Assembly: GCF_030296695.1 (NCBI RefSeq)
Contig: NZ_AP027737.1
Coordinates: 2,108,001-2,172,000 of the forward strand
Reading direction: 5' to 3'
DNA from: Agromyces mangrovi
GTDB taxonomy: Bacteria > Actinomycetota > Actinomycetes > Actinomycetales > Microbacteriaceae
DNA length: 64,000 bases
Of the stretch, positions 1 through 9,141 are shown piece by piece (the first letter of the stretch is position 1; each line of letters starts with the position of its first letter). Both the position numbers and the translations under genes were made by a program. Below the pieces are notes generated by a model. That model saw only the letters and a list, made by a program, of their open reading frames with translations. It had not been told where the DNA came from and did not search any database.

Positions 1-829
1 TGAGGCGCTCGCCATCGGTGAGCGCTCCGGTTGATGCGAGCAGCGCGGTCCGCGCTGCCGTTCCGGACCCGCAGGGTGACCGGTCGACCTGCCCGTCGGC
101 GAAGATCGTGACGTTGCGCTGCCAGGGGCCGGTCTCGTTCCTCCCCAGGTCATCGAACAGGACTGTCCCGTAGACCCCGCCGAGTCGAGGGTCTTCGAGT
201 TGTGCGGCGGGGTGGTCGTTGAGTGCCCACTTGATCTCCCGTCCGATGGCGATCAGGTCCGTGACATGTTCCGGCTGCACCGTGAGCCCGACCGAGTCCG
301 CGGCGAGCGTGGCGTAGATGGCACCGCCGTAGACGAGATCGACAGTCACGATGCCGCGGGTGGTCTCGAGGGTGATCTCTCGCTGCAGCACTCGGGACTC
401 CACGCTTCGGAAGATCACGCCGGTGGTTCGTCCTCGTGTGCGTTGCACTCGCGCTTGCACTCGGCCGCTCGGCACGTCGATCGTGACGACTGCTTCGCCG
501 TCGTCGGGAGCAGTGACGCGGCCGGTGGTGACCGCCCAAGCGCCCAGCGCCATGGTGCCGTGCCCACAGGCAGTCGAGAATCCGTCCTTGTGCCAGAAGA
601 CGACCCCGAAGTCCGCTCCCGCATCGTCAGGCGGAGTGATGAAGCCGCCGTACATGTCGTCGTGTCCACGTGGTTCGAGACACAGGAATCGGCGGACGCG
701 GTCGGGCTCTCCCGCCGCGGCATGCATCCGCCGCTCGGCCACCGATTCGCCCTCCGTCTCGACCGAGGTGACGATGCGAAACGGCTCGCCCGCGGTGTGC
801 CAGTCCTGTGTGGTGATGCTGGGAGTCAT
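1..829 (-). CDS. Proline racemase / hydroxyproline 2-epimerase family protein (3' end outside window)
   Basis: The frame is open for 276 codons from an ATG at 829 and runs off the left edge, so the C-terminus is missing. Family hallmarks visible: HTAGEPF at residues 11-17, CGHGTMALG with Cys88, and DRSPCGSGT with Cys253. Having both catalytic cysteines favours a 1,1-proton-transfer epimerase or racemase (4-hydroxyproline 2-epimerase or proline racemase); the trans-3-hydroxyproline dehydratases usually have Thr at the second site. Its start codon shares one base with the stop of the upstream ornithine cyclodeaminase-like gene (TGATG), so the two are translationally coupled and probably work in one pathway. 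A TTGCGCAA operator lies upstream of the pair. The exact substrate cannot be decided from sequence; family assignment is secure. Confidence 0.85.
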   Translation of the reverse strand, partial: MTPSITTQDWHTAGEPFRIVTSVETEGESVAERRMHAAAGEPDRVRRFLCLEPRGHDDMYGGFITPPDDAGADFGVVFWHKDGFSTACGHGTMALGAWAVTTGRVTAPDDGEAVVTIDVPSGRVQARVQRTRGRTTGVIFRSVESRVLQREITLETTRGIVTVDLVYGGAIYATLAADSVGLTVQPEHVTDLIAIGREIKWALNDHPAAQLEDPRLGGVYGTVLFDDLGRNETGPWQRNVTIFADGQVDRSPCGSGTAARTALLASTGALTDGERL

Positions 830-1782
830 CAGCGGTCGGCCTCCGGGGCGTGAGTGTCGAGCCGGGTGGAGACGGCGGCTGCGATGACCAGATCCTGCCA
901 GGCCATCCCGCAGGTCTTCACCACGCGCGGGGAATCGAAGTTCACCGACGTCGCACCAGACGCGATCGCTCGGATGGTGATCAGCTGGTCCTCGTGCAGA
1001 TGTCCCTCGGCGATGGCCATGATCACGTCGCCGGCCTCGGCGGTCGCCACCGCGCGTCCCTCGACGATCACCTGACTGCGCTCGAGGAGTCCGCCGGGGA
1101 GCTCCCGACGGTGCGGCTCGTGTGAACCGATCGCGATCACGGTCGCCCGCGACGCAACGTCCCCCGAGGTGAGCAGCGGCTCGGTCGCCGTGGTCGCGCA
1201 CAGCACGATGTCGCACTCGGCGGCGATTCCGGGCGCTGCGGCAACGGCCTCGATGCCTTCGCCTCTCCAGGTCGCGGCGGCCCGGGCGCCCCGGTCGGGA
1301 GTCCGCCCGATCACGTGGATGCGGGACAGGGGACGGATGGCGGCCAGGGCTTCGACGTGCCTGCGTGCTTGCGGTCCCGTACCGAACACCGCGAGGGAGG
1401 ATGCGTCGTCGGGTGTCACCAGGTCGGCCATGGCTGCCGAGACCGCCGGTGTGCGCAGTGATGTGAGTGCCGCACCGTCCAGCACGGCGGTCGGCGACAG
1501 AGAGCTGGAATCGAACAGCAGCATCAATCCCTGGATCCGGTGCGGTGCGTGCACGTTCTGCGGATCGGCGACGGTCAGCACCTTGCACCCCGCAAACGAT
1601 CCGAGCTCACTCGGCATCAACAGGAACTGTCCCCCCACCAGAGGCGGCGACGAGCGCGGCGGCTGCGCGTTCGCATCGACGAGCGCGAGGGCCCGACGTA
1701 CCGCATCGATCGCGTCGCGCATCGGCAAGGAGGCGCGGATGTCCTCCGCGCCGATGACGCGAATGGAGGGGCGGTCGGACAC
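829..1782 (-). CDS. Ornithine cyclodeaminase / mu-crystallin family reductase
   Basis: About 317 aa, the usual family length, when started at GTG 1782; an AGGG at a spacing of 8 bases supports this start, and GTG 1791 is the alternative. The open frame continues upstream to 1917 but that part crosses the TTGCGCAA operator. Visible features: Lys67 in GCKVLTV, Arg110 in LTSLRTPAVSAA, and the dinucleotide-binding loop GTGPQARRH (134-142). Members of this family include ornithine cyclodeaminase and NAD(P)H-dependent delta1-pyrroline-2-carboxylate or delta1-piperideine-2-carboxylate reductases. Coupling to a proline racemase-family enzyme makes an imino-acid reductase in hydroxyproline or D-proline metabolism the best guess. 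Function is inferred; the fold is clear. Confidence 0.85.
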   Translation of the reverse strand: MSDRPSIRVIGAEDIRASLPMRDAIDAVRRALALVDANAQPPRSSPPLVGGQFLLMPSELGSFAGCKVLTVADPQNVHAPHRIQGLMLLFDSSSLSPTAVLDGAALTSLRTPAVSAAMADLVTPDDASSLAVFGTGPQARRHVEALAAIRPLSRIHVIGRTPDRGARAAATWRGEGIEAVAAAPGIAAECDIVLCATTATEPLLTSGDVASRATVIAIGSHEPHRRELPGGLLERSQVIVEGRAVATAEAGDVIMAIAEGHLHEDQLITIRAIASGATSVNFDSPRVVKTCGMAWQDLVIAAAVSTRLDTHAPEADR

Positions 1783-1825
1783 GGGTGTCACCCTATCGGC
1801 GGTCACCTCGGGTGGTGCATGGTTG

Positions 1826-1833
1826 TTGCGCAA
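1826..1833. promoter_or_regulatory. TTGCGCAA operator (predicted LacI-type site)
   Basis: Perfect 8-bp palindrome in the divergent region between the reductase/racemase pair (start 1782) and the secreted hydrolase (start 1959). It is one of eight copies, several of them beside carbohydrate genes. It could control either or both divergent units. Confidence 0.6.
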
Positions 1834-1958
1834 TAGTCGGGCGCTCGATTGTCGCACATGAGCCAGCCATCTAGCCTCGGTCGCTGACCGCCGCCGCGCG
1901 AGCGGGGCGGAGCGCACACGCTAGCCGTGCGCAGCCCACCGATGAAGTTGGAGGAACC

Positions 1959-3812
1959 GTGACCCGAACATCCCCTGTGCGCCGCGCCCCTGTCGCGCTC
2001 GGCGCCGCAATCGCCCTCGCCGCGGCGATCCTGCCGGCGATCCCCGCAGCGGCCGAGCCCGTTGCCTGCGTGGATCCCGGGTTCGGATCGCCGATGCATG
2101 TGACCGCGGACTGCGTCGACCCGACCTACGCGAATCCCGTGATCGACGCGATGACCGACGAGACCTCACCCGTGCCGCACCACCGGGTGGCGGGTCACTT
2201 CGAAGGTACCGACATCCAGTTCACGATCTACCTTCACGCCGAAGCGGACAAGGTGAAGTGGGAGGGCCGGTTCTTCCAGTACACGTACCCGACCGTGTTC
2301 ACGCCAGGCGTGAACTTGGCGGAGGCGACCGATCGCGCGATCGGATTCGCGCTGGCGAGCGGCGGGTACGCCGTGCAGGCGGGGAACACGTCGCTGTCGC
2401 TCGGCTACCGCCACGCGGCCGCTGCGGCCAAGTTCGCCGAGACCGTCGCCGCCGACTACTACAGCAGTGACGAACCGATCTACGGCTACCTCTACGGACC
2501 CAGCGGCGGGTCCTTCCAGACGGTGGGCGCCGCGGAGAACACCGATGGAGTGTGGCAGGGCTTCGTGCCGATGGTGCAGGCGGTGCCGACGCCCAACAGC
2601 TACAACTTCAACGGACGCGCTGCCGCAGAACTCATCCTGGCGGACAAGGCCGACCTCATTCGCGACGCGCTCATGCCGGGCGGCAGTGGCGATCCTCATG
2701 CGGTCCTGGACGAAGCCGAGAGCGCGCTGTACGAGGAGGTGGCCAAGCTCGGCATCCCGGTCAAGGCATGGGAGAACCCCGAGTACCTCTTCGGCTACGA
2801 CGAGCAGTTCTACGGCACCGGGGGCCTCAGCAGCGACGACCCGCTGTCGTACGACCCGACCTACGTCGACGACTTCTGGAACTCGCCTGGATATCTCGGC
2901 ACGGAGGACTCCCCGCTCGGAGAGCGCGTTCGTGCCGCACTTCTCGAGATGGGCGACAGCGTCGGACATCGCTGGAACATCGCCAAACGGTTCGCCTATC
3001 GCTACCAGCTGCCGGCCGACGGCACGGGGTGGATCGCCCTCGACCAGTTCCGCAATCCGGATGGCTCTCCGATCCATCCGCAGCGCGCCGTGGGCGAGCC
3101 CGGCTTCTCGGGGTTCGTGTCCGGGTTCGCCGCGTTCGACGGCTCGGTGAACGGAAAAGTGATCGCCGTGTCGAACCTGTACGACACCGACGCCCTGCCG
3201 ATTCACACCGACTGGTACCGCCAGCGGATCGAGGAGAGTCTGGGCGCCGCAACGTCCGACAACTACCGCCTCTACTTCACCGACCACGCAGACCACCAGG
3301 ATGCGGTTCCCAGCGGAGAACGAGCGACGTACGCGGTCGACTGGTACGGCATCGTGGAACAGGCGCTGCGGGACATCGCGACATGGGCCGAAGGCGGCGC
3401 CGCGGCGCCGGCATCCACCCGGTACACGATCGAAGACGCGCAGATCGTCATCTCCGACAAGGCGCACGAGCGTGACGGCCTGCAGCCCAGCGTCGACATC
3501 ACCACCGGCGGCGGCCAGATCATCACTGCAAAGGTGGGCCAAGCGGTTCCGATCGTGGCGACTGCTCGCGCCCCTCGAGGCGGTGGGCTGATCATCACCG
3601 CGGAGTGGGACTTCGACGGGGACGGCACCTACGATGCCCGGGGAGTCGCCTCCGCGAAGAAGAACGCGACAGTTTCGACGAAGCACGTGTTCAGCGAGCC
3701 CGGCACGTATTTCGTGAGCGTGAAGGTCGCAGCCGAACGCAACGGCGATGTCGACGCCGAGTACGCGCTCCTGCAGAACATCGACCGCGTCCGCGTGGTC
3801 GTGACCGAGTAG
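1959..3812 (+). CDS. Secreted tannase/feruloyl-esterase-like alpha/beta hydrolase with PKD-like C-terminal domain
   Basis: Protein of 617 aa from GTG 1959, preceded by GGAGG at a good distance. Residues 1-33 form a Sec signal peptide (basic n-region, Ala-rich core, predicted cleavage near AAA/EP). The central part carries YGPSGGS with a candidate nucleophile Ser182, resembling the G-x-S-x-G-G elbow of tannase/feruloyl esterase-type hydrolases, and a late FTDHADHQDAV segment that may give the catalytic His. From about residue 490 to the end a PKD-like beta-sandwich is suggested by EWDFDGDGTYD and HVFSEPGTYFVSVKV. An extracellular esterase acting on plant phenolic esters fits the neighbourhood, but the substrate is not determined. 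It is transcribed away from the reductase/racemase pair, across a TTGCGCAA site. Confidence 0.6.
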   Translation: MTRTSPVRRAPVALGAAIALAAAILPAIPAAAEPVACVDPGFGSPMHVTADCVDPTYANPVIDAMTDETSPVPHHRVAGHFEGTDIQFTIYLHAEADKVKWEGRFFQYTYPTVFTPGVNLAEATDRAIGFALASGGYAVQAGNTSLSLGYRHAAAAAKFAETVAADYYSSDEPIYGYLYGPSGGSFQTVGAAENTDGVWQGFVPMVQAVPTPNSYNFNGRAAAELILADKADLIRDALMPGGSGDPHAVLDEAESALYEEVAKLGIPVKAWENPEYLFGYDEQFYGTGGLSSDDPLSYDPTYVDDFWNSPGYLGTEDSPLGERVRAALLEMGDSVGHRWNIAKRFAYRYQLPADGTGWIALDQFRNPDGSPIHPQRAVGEPGFSGFVSGFAAFDGSVNGKVIAVSNLYDTDALPIHTDWYRQRIEESLGAATSDNYRLYFTDHADHQDAVPSGERATYAVDWYGIVEQALRDIATWAEGGAAAPASTRYTIEDAQIVISDKAHERDGLQPSVDITTGGGQIITAKVGQAVPIVATARAPRGGGLIITAEWDFDGDGTYDARGVASAKKNATVSTKHVFSEPGTYFVSVKVAAERNGDVDAEYALLQNIDRVRVVVTE

Positions 3813-3822
3813 GCGCCGGCTT

Positions 3823-3866
3823 CGGAGCGGAGGGGTGCTTGCCGGCCGGGGCATCCCTCCGCTCCG
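3823..3866 (+). terminator. Strong stem-loop after the secreted hydrolase
   Basis: A perfect 12-bp inverted repeat (3823-3834 with 3855-3866, CGGAGCGGAGGG and its complement) starts 11 bases after the stop codon, with a 20-base loop that can pair further. There is no T-run, which is common in high-GC actinobacterial terminators. Confidence 0.6.
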
Positions 3867-3960
3867 CGGTGCCTGCCGATGTCCCGGGGCCGGTTCGGGA
3901 ACATCGACGGCGCGGCGGTGTGCGCGGCTCGCACGTACTCTGACGGCCGCGCATGACGCA

Positions 3961-3987
3961 GCGCCCCGAGCTGTTCGCTCGGGGCGC
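3961..3987 (-). terminator. Stem-loop after the convergent symporter gene
   Basis: A 10-bp perfect inverted repeat (GCGCCCCGAG, 3961-3970, with 3978-3987) and 7-base loop lies between the converging secreted hydrolase and symporter genes, just beyond the symporter stop. Together with the hairpin at 3823-3866 it forms a two-sided termination zone. Confidence 0.55.
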
Positions 3988-4008
3988 CGCGTGGGGATCT
4001 ACGCTCGG

Positions 4009-5520
4009 TCAGTCGTTCTTGCGCCGGCTGAACGGTGCGTTGCGCTCGGTGCGCACCGTGCGCACCGCTTCGGTCCCGCCCACGGCAGAGCCGGGGGTGG
4101 CCTCGGTGGCGGACTGCTCGCGGCGCGCGATCACCTCGGCGCTGATCTCCTTGATGCGGCCTTCCAGACGGTGGTAGTAGAGCGCGACGATGCCGACGAG
4201 CGCCGCGAAGATGGCCGGGATCCAGCTGGCCAGTGCGACGATCGCCGACTCGGCTTCCGCGGACTGGACGTCGAGGACGCCGTTGTAGCCGGCGATCGCC
4301 AGCACCGCACCGCCGATGCCCGACGCGATCGCCTGGCCCACCGTCGAGGAGAACGAGTACAGCGCGCCGCCGACGCTCTCCAGGCGACGGTTGCCCTTCC
4401 ACTCGTTGTAGGTGGAGTTGTCGATGATGAGGATCGGGGCGAGGAAGTTGACTGGCAGCGCCGCGAGTGCGGTGAGTACGGACGAGACCATGATGATCGG
4501 GATGTTGTCGCCGGCGAAGATCATCACCAGGAACCCGATCGCACCCAGGAAGCTCGACACCGCGATCATGCGCGAGACCGAGAACCTGCGGATGAGCGCC
4601 GGGAAGAAGAACATCAGCGGGATCAGCGCGACGAACGAGATCGCGACGATCCCCTGCAGGGCCAGGTCGCCCACGATGTAGCGGAAGTAGTACGAGAGCG
4701 CGACGTTCGCCGCGTAGATGCCCACCAGCAGGGACATCGCCGAGAGCACCCACATGTACGGGTTCGTGCGCAGGACGAGGAAGATGTCGCGCAGGCGCAC
4801 GGGCTCGGCGTCCGACTCCGGGGCGTCGGGCCGCTCCTTGAACACCCAGAAGCGCACCAGGCCGATGAGGGTGAACGGCACCGCCATGCAGATCGCGACG
4901 AACGACCACGCCGCAGGGTCCTTGCCGGCCGCGCCCACCGCGATCGGCATTCCGACCGTGATGAAGATCGCCACGATCACCGTGATGAGGCCCATCTTCG
5001 CCGACACGTCGCCATACTGCGCCCGTCGAGGGAAGACGCGCGCCGTGTACAGCGCGTTGTTCGCGTTGAACAGCGGCATGAACAGCGCGGTGAGGAAGAG
5101 GTAGGACGTGAAGATCCAGGCGTACTTGGCGACGTCCCCCAGCGCACCCGGCGTGGAGAACATGAACGCCGTCAGAGCCCAGCACGCGATGACGCTGAGC
5201 TCGAACGGGCGCGCCTTGCCCCACCGTGTCTCCGGAGCCCGGTCGACGATCCATCCGCTGAGCAGCGCACCGACCGCATCGATGATCTTCGCGGCGACCA
5301 GCAGTCCACCCACGATTGCCGGGTTGAGGGCGAGAGTGTCTGTGGCGTAGATCGTGAAGTAGCCGGTCAGCACGATCAGGGCATTCATCGAGAATGCCGG
5401 TGCCGACCAGGGGATCACGCGCCAGATCGAGACGCGGTCCTGCTTGGCGAGCGCCTTCTCTGCCGCGCGATCCTCAGTGGAGGCCTTCGCATCGGATTCC
5501 GGGTTGCGTGTCGACGTCAT
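4009..5520 (-). CDS. GPH-family (MelB/YicJ-like) sugar:cation symporter
   Basis: Membrane transporter of 503 aa started at ATG 5520, which follows AGGAC at 7 bases; the frame extends 21 codons further upstream without support. About twelve hydrophobic segments are visible. The early WSAPAFSMNALIVLTGYFTIYATD and DRAPETRWGKARPF segments and the YNEWKGNRRLESVGGALYSF loop match the glycoside-pentoside-hexuronide:cation symporter group. It should import a small glycoside, pentoside or uronide released by the neighbouring glycosidases. It is divergent from the nucleoside-hydrolase/GH3 operon with a TTGCGCAA site in the shared region. Confidence 0.85.
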   Translation of the reverse strand: MTSTRNPESDAKASTEDRAAEKALAKQDRVSIWRVIPWSAPAFSMNALIVLTGYFTIYATDTLALNPAIVGGLLVAAKIIDAVGALLSGWIVDRAPETRWGKARPFELSVIACWALTAFMFSTPGALGDVAKYAWIFTSYLFLTALFMPLFNANNALYTARVFPRRAQYGDVSAKMGLITVIVAIFITVGMPIAVGAAGKDPAAWSFVAICMAVPFTLIGLVRFWVFKERPDAPESDAEPVRLRDIFLVLRTNPYMWVLSAMSLLVGIYAANVALSYYFRYIVGDLALQGIVAISFVALIPLMFFFPALIRRFSVSRMIAVSSFLGAIGFLVMIFAGDNIPIIMVSSVLTALAALPVNFLAPILIIDNSTYNEWKGNRRLESVGGALYSFSSTVGQAIASGIGGAVLAIAGYNGVLDVQSAEAESAIVALASWIPAIFAALVGIVALYYHRLEGRIKEISAEVIARREQSATEATPGSAVGGTEAVRTVRTERNAPFSRRKND

Positions 5521-5625
5521 CGTCAAGTCCTGTTCATCCAGTTTGGCCGCGCACACCGCGCGTCGTTGAAAACGGTACGTCATGCGTTATTCGTAGACAA
5601 GCCTTCGCCCGAAGATCATGTTCTT

Positions 5626-5633
5626 TTGCGCAA
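5626..5633. promoter_or_regulatory. TTGCGCAA operator (predicted LacI-type site)
   Basis: Palindrome in the 268-base divergent region between the GPH symporter (start 5520) and the nucleoside-hydrolase-like gene (start 5789); flanks extend it to TTTTGCGCAAGA. I see no gene in this region although an open frame crosses it. Confidence 0.6.
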
Positions 5634-5788
5634 GAGTGCGTGCGGGTTCCCATCCCGACTCTCTCGCCGTGGCAGGGTTGGTGCGATCCCGTGGCTCTCT
5701 CGCGCGCTCGACGAGCAGGCTCGCCGTCTGCCTCACTGCGAGCGGCGGTCGAGCCCGCACTGGGCGTGAAACAAGGAGAAGCACACCG

Positions 5789-6835
5789 ATGACCCGCATC
5801 CCCGGAACGCCCGCCGTGTCGTCCAAGTGGCACCTCGGCGAGACGCCGTGGCAGGTGATTCCGCCGGCCTCGCCGCCACACGCTCGCGTGATCATCGACA
5901 ACGACTTCGCCGGCGACCCCGACGATCTGTATCAGCTCGTCCATCACCTGCTCTCGCCGAGCGTCCAAATCCCGCTCGTCGTCGCCTCGCACCTTCGCCC
6001 TGACGACCCGTTCGATCCCAGCGGCCGTGGAGCCGAGAACGCGGAGACCGTCGCGCGTGATCTGTTCGGACGGATGGGGCTCGCCTCGACCGACCGCATC
6101 GTGCGCGGGTCCAACGACGCACTCACGGAGTCGACGATTCCGCAGCCGGCGCCCGCCGTCGACGCGATCATCGCGGAGGCGCTGCGCGACGATGAGCGGA
6201 CGCTCTTCTACGTGGCCGGCGGCGGCCTCACCGACCTCGCCTCGGCGCTGCTGACCGAGCCGCGCATCGCCGAGCGGATGACGCTCATCTGGATCGGCGG
6301 CGCCGAGCACGACGGTCTTGCGGTACCGCCGCCGAATGCGATGCCGGTCGAGTACAACCTGCTGATCGACGTCACCGCAGGTCAGGTCGTCTTCGCCTCC
6401 GGCATCACGATCTGGCAGATCCCGCGCGACGTCTATCGGCAGTGCCTCGTGTCGGATGCAGAACTGCGCATGCGCGTCGCGGCCACGGGGCCCCTGGGTC
6501 GGTACCTGTACGACGAGATCGTCGCTGTGACGGGTCTGGTCGGCTCGCACATGGGCGGTGTGTCCGAGTCCTACGCGCTGGGCGATTCGCCGCTGGTGCT
6601 GCTGACCGCGTTGCAGTCCGTGTTCGAGCCCGACCCGTCGTCGAGTCGTCACGTCACGATGCCCACCCCTGCGATCGACGACGACGGCGGATACCACCCG
6701 GTCGAGGGCGCTCGCCCGATGCGCGTGTACACGTGGGTCGACACGCGGCTCATGTTCGAGGACATGTACCTGAAACTCGCCGAATTCGGCCGCTGGCAGG
6801 ACGCCCCGGGCGAAGTCTCCAAGGAAGCGCGATGA
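5789..6835 (+). CDS. Nucleoside hydrolase-fold protein
   Basis: Protein of 348 aa from ATG 5789, preceded by AAGGAG at 10 bases; the frame runs upstream to 5618 through the operator, so the longer start is rejected. The N-terminal VIIDNDFAGDPDDLYQL is a variant of the calcium-binding DxDxGxDD motif of inosine-uridine nucleoside hydrolases, and the mid-protein AGGGLTDLASAL and EYNLLIDVTA segments fit that fold. The stop overlaps the start of the GH3 gene by 4 bases (ATGA), placing it in a glycosidase operon, so the substrate may be an N- or O-glycoside related to the imported glycan rather than a nucleoside. Family assignment is good, substrate unknown. Confidence 0.8.
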   Translation: MTRIPGTPAVSSKWHLGETPWQVIPPASPPHARVIIDNDFAGDPDDLYQLVHHLLSPSVQIPLVVASHLRPDDPFDPSGRGAENAETVARDLFGRMGLASTDRIVRGSNDALTESTIPQPAPAVDAIIAEALRDDERTLFYVAGGGLTDLASALLTEPRIAERMTLIWIGGAEHDGLAVPPPNAMPVEYNLLIDVTAGQVVFASGITIWQIPRDVYRQCLVSDAELRMRVAATGPLGRYLYDEIVAVTGLVGSHMGGVSESYALGDSPLVLLTALQSVFEPDPSSSRHVTMPTPAIDDDGGYHPVEGARPMRVYTWVDTRLMFEDMYLKLAEFGRWQDAPGEVSKEAR

Positions 6836-9138
6836 ACACCGAAACCACTTCCGATCGCACGGTGGGCGCTCTGCGCCCTGTCGACGTACGCGTCGACGAC
6901 CTCATCTCCCGGATGACCCTGGAAGAGAAGGCCGGCCAGCTCACCCAGTACTTCTACTTCGGAACGAGCGACGCGTTGACGGATGACGAGATCGAGGCGC
7001 TCCCCGGCGAGCAGCAGTCGGCCGCTCGACAGTCGAAGCTGGTCACCTCGGCGATCGCATCCGGCCGTGCCGGTTCCGCGTTGTTCGTGTCGGACCCGCA
7101 ATTGGCAAACCGTCTGCAGCGCTACGCGGTCGACGAGAGCAGGCTGGGCATCCCGCTGATGTTCGGGTTCGATGTCATTCACGGGATGCGCACGATCTTC
7201 CCCGTGCCGATCGCTCTCGCCGCGTCGTGGAACCCGGAGACCATCGAGACTGCGCAGGCCGTCGCGGCGCGTGAGGCTCGCGCGCACGGGATCCACTGGG
7301 CGTTCGCGCCGATGATCGACGTCGCGCGCGACGCTCGCTGGGGGCGCATCGTCGAGGGCGCCGGGGAGGACCCCTATCTGGCTGCCAAGGTTGCGGCGGC
7401 TCAAGTTCGCGGGTTCCAGGGGGATCTCGGCTCCGACCGGATCCTCGCGGGTCCGAAGCACTTCGCCGGGTACGGCGCGGCACGTGGTGGTCGCGACTAC
7501 GAGGACGCGGAGATCAGCGATTCCGAGTTCTACAACGTCTACCTGCCGCCGTTCCGCGCAGCGATCGAGGCCGGCGCCGGCAACATCATGAGTGCGTACA
7601 TGGACCTCAATGGAGTTCCCGCAAGCGGTAATCCCTGGCTGCTCACGCAGGTGCTGCGCGGGGAACTCGGATTCGACGGGTTCACCGTCTCCGATGCGAA
7701 CGCGGTGAAGTCGCTCCAGACGCAGCATTTCGCAGCCTCGTCACACGACGCCGCGGTGCGCGCCGTCAACGCCGGCCTCGACATGGAGATGTGCATGTTC
7801 GACCCGGCCTTTGCGAACCTGCCTGCCGCCGTCGCAGCGGGGCAGGTCGACGAGGCGGTGCTCGATGCCGCGGTGCGCCGCGTGCTCACCGCGAAGATCG
7901 AGCTCGGCCTCTTCGAGCACCCGTACGTCGACGAGACCGCTGCCGTCGAAGTGCTCGCCGACCCCGCGCATCGCGAACGGGCCAAGGACGCCGCGACGCG
8001 GTCGACGGTGCTGCTGAAGAACGACGCGATCCTGCCGCTGGATCCGGCCGCCCGCGAGTCGATCGCAGTGATCGGCCAGCTTGCCGACAGCCCACGCGAC
8101 ACCATCGGGCCGTGGGTGTTCGCCTACGACATCGACGAGACGGTCACGATCCTCGACGGCATTCGCGCCCAGGTCGGCGATGCGGCCACCGTCGCGCATG
8201 CGCCCGGCGCGAGCATCCCCGGCCGCCTGTATCCGTCGTTGTTCGACGGGTCCGACCGACACCTCGCCGTCACGCCAGCGGACTACGACGACGACGCCGA
8301 GATCGAACGCGCGGTGGCACTGGCGGACGCGTCCGACATCGCCGTGGTCGTCGTCGGCGAGCGACAGAACCAGATCGGCGAGTTGGCCTCGCGCTCGAGC
8401 CTGGATCTCCCGGGGCGGCAGCTCGAGCAACTTCAGCGGATCGCTGCGACCGGCACCCCGATCGTGCTGCTGGTGATGTCTGGACGCCCGCTCGACCTGC
8501 GCTGGGCCGACGACAACGTCCCCGCGATCGCGCAGGTCTGGTACCCGGGCACCCGAGGCGGCGAGGCCATCGCCGCGCTGCTGTTCGGCGAGGCATCGCC
8601 TGCCGGCCGACTGCCATTCACGTGGCCGCGTCACGTCGGCCATGTACCGGTGACGTACGCGCATCTGAACACGTTCGAACCGCAGAATGCCGACAAGCGG
8701 TATTGGGACGAGGAGTCGACCCCGCTGTACCCGTTCGGCCATGGACTCGGCTACGGCTCGTTCGAGTACACCGACCTGAGGGTGGACCGAGAAGCCATCC
8801 CCATCGGAGGTGCGGTCACCGTCGCGGTCGACGTCACGAACACGTCCGGTCGCGATGCCGATGAGGTCGTGCAGCTCTACCTGCATCAGCGGCACGGTCG
8901 GGCGTCTCGTCCAGTGCGAGAACTGAAGGGATTCTCGCGCGTGTCGATCGGCGCCGGGGACACCCGTACCGTCACGTTCGACATCGGCCCCGCCGAGCTG
9001 AGGTACTGGAGTGCCGCGACCCGGGAGTGGGTGCAGGATGCAACGGAGTTCGACGTGTGGGTGGGCGGCAGTTCGGCAGCAACGCTCGCGTGCGAGTTCG
9101 CGGTGACGGGCATCGCAGCTGAGGGGGCCGTCGAGTAG
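6832..9138 (+). CDS. Glycoside hydrolase family 3 (beta-glucosidase/beta-xylosidase type)
   Basis: 768 aa, a complete three-domain GH3 enzyme. The N-terminal barrel contains MTLEEKAGQLTQ, GFDVIHGMRTIFPVP, RWGRIVEGAGEDPYL, the KHFAGYGA segment and the nucleophile loop GFTVSDANAV with Asp288. The alpha/beta sandwich follows (TVLLKNDAILPL, VVVGERQNQIGE) and a fibronectin-III-like domain ends the protein (VTNTSGRDADEVVQLYL). There is no signal peptide, so it acts in the cytoplasm on imported oligosaccharides or glycosides. ATG 6832 is preceded by AAGGAAG and overlaps the upstream stop. The gene ends 3 bases before the converging LacI gene. Confidence 0.92.
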   Translation: MNTETTSDRTVGALRPVDVRVDDLISRMTLEEKAGQLTQYFYFGTSDALTDDEIEALPGEQQSAARQSKLVTSAIASGRAGSALFVSDPQLANRLQRYAVDESRLGIPLMFGFDVIHGMRTIFPVPIALAASWNPETIETAQAVAAREARAHGIHWAFAPMIDVARDARWGRIVEGAGEDPYLAAKVAAAQVRGFQGDLGSDRILAGPKHFAGYGAARGGRDYEDAEISDSEFYNVYLPPFRAAIEAGAGNIMSAYMDLNGVPASGNPWLLTQVLRGELGFDGFTVSDANAVKSLQTQHFAASSHDAAVRAVNAGLDMEMCMFDPAFANLPAAVAAGQVDEAVLDAAVRRVLTAKIELGLFEHPYVDETAAVEVLADPAHRERAKDAATRSTVLLKNDAILPLDPAARESIAVIGQLADSPRDTIGPWVFAYDIDETVTILDGIRAQVGDAATVAHAPGASIPGRLYPSLFDGSDRHLAVTPADYDDDAEIERAVALADASDIAVVVVGERQNQIGELASRSSLDLPGRQLEQLQRIAATGTPIVLLVMSGRPLDLRWADDNVPAIAQVWYPGTRGGEAIAALLFGEASPAGRLPFTWPRHVGHVPVTYAHLNTFEPQNADKRYWDEESTPLYPFGHGLGYGSFEYTDLRVDREAIPIGGAVTVAVDVTNTSGRDADEVVQLYLHQRHGRASRPVRELKGFSRVSIGAGDTRTVTFDIGPAELRYWSAATREWVQDATEFDVWVGGSSAATLACEFAVTGIAAEGAVE

Positions 9139-9141
9139 CGC

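Noticed and set aside
5618-5788. 57-residue N-terminal extension of the nucleoside-hydrolase-like protein
   Set aside because: It has no family similarity, crosses the operator and lacks a ribosome site; ATG 5789 has AAGGAG.
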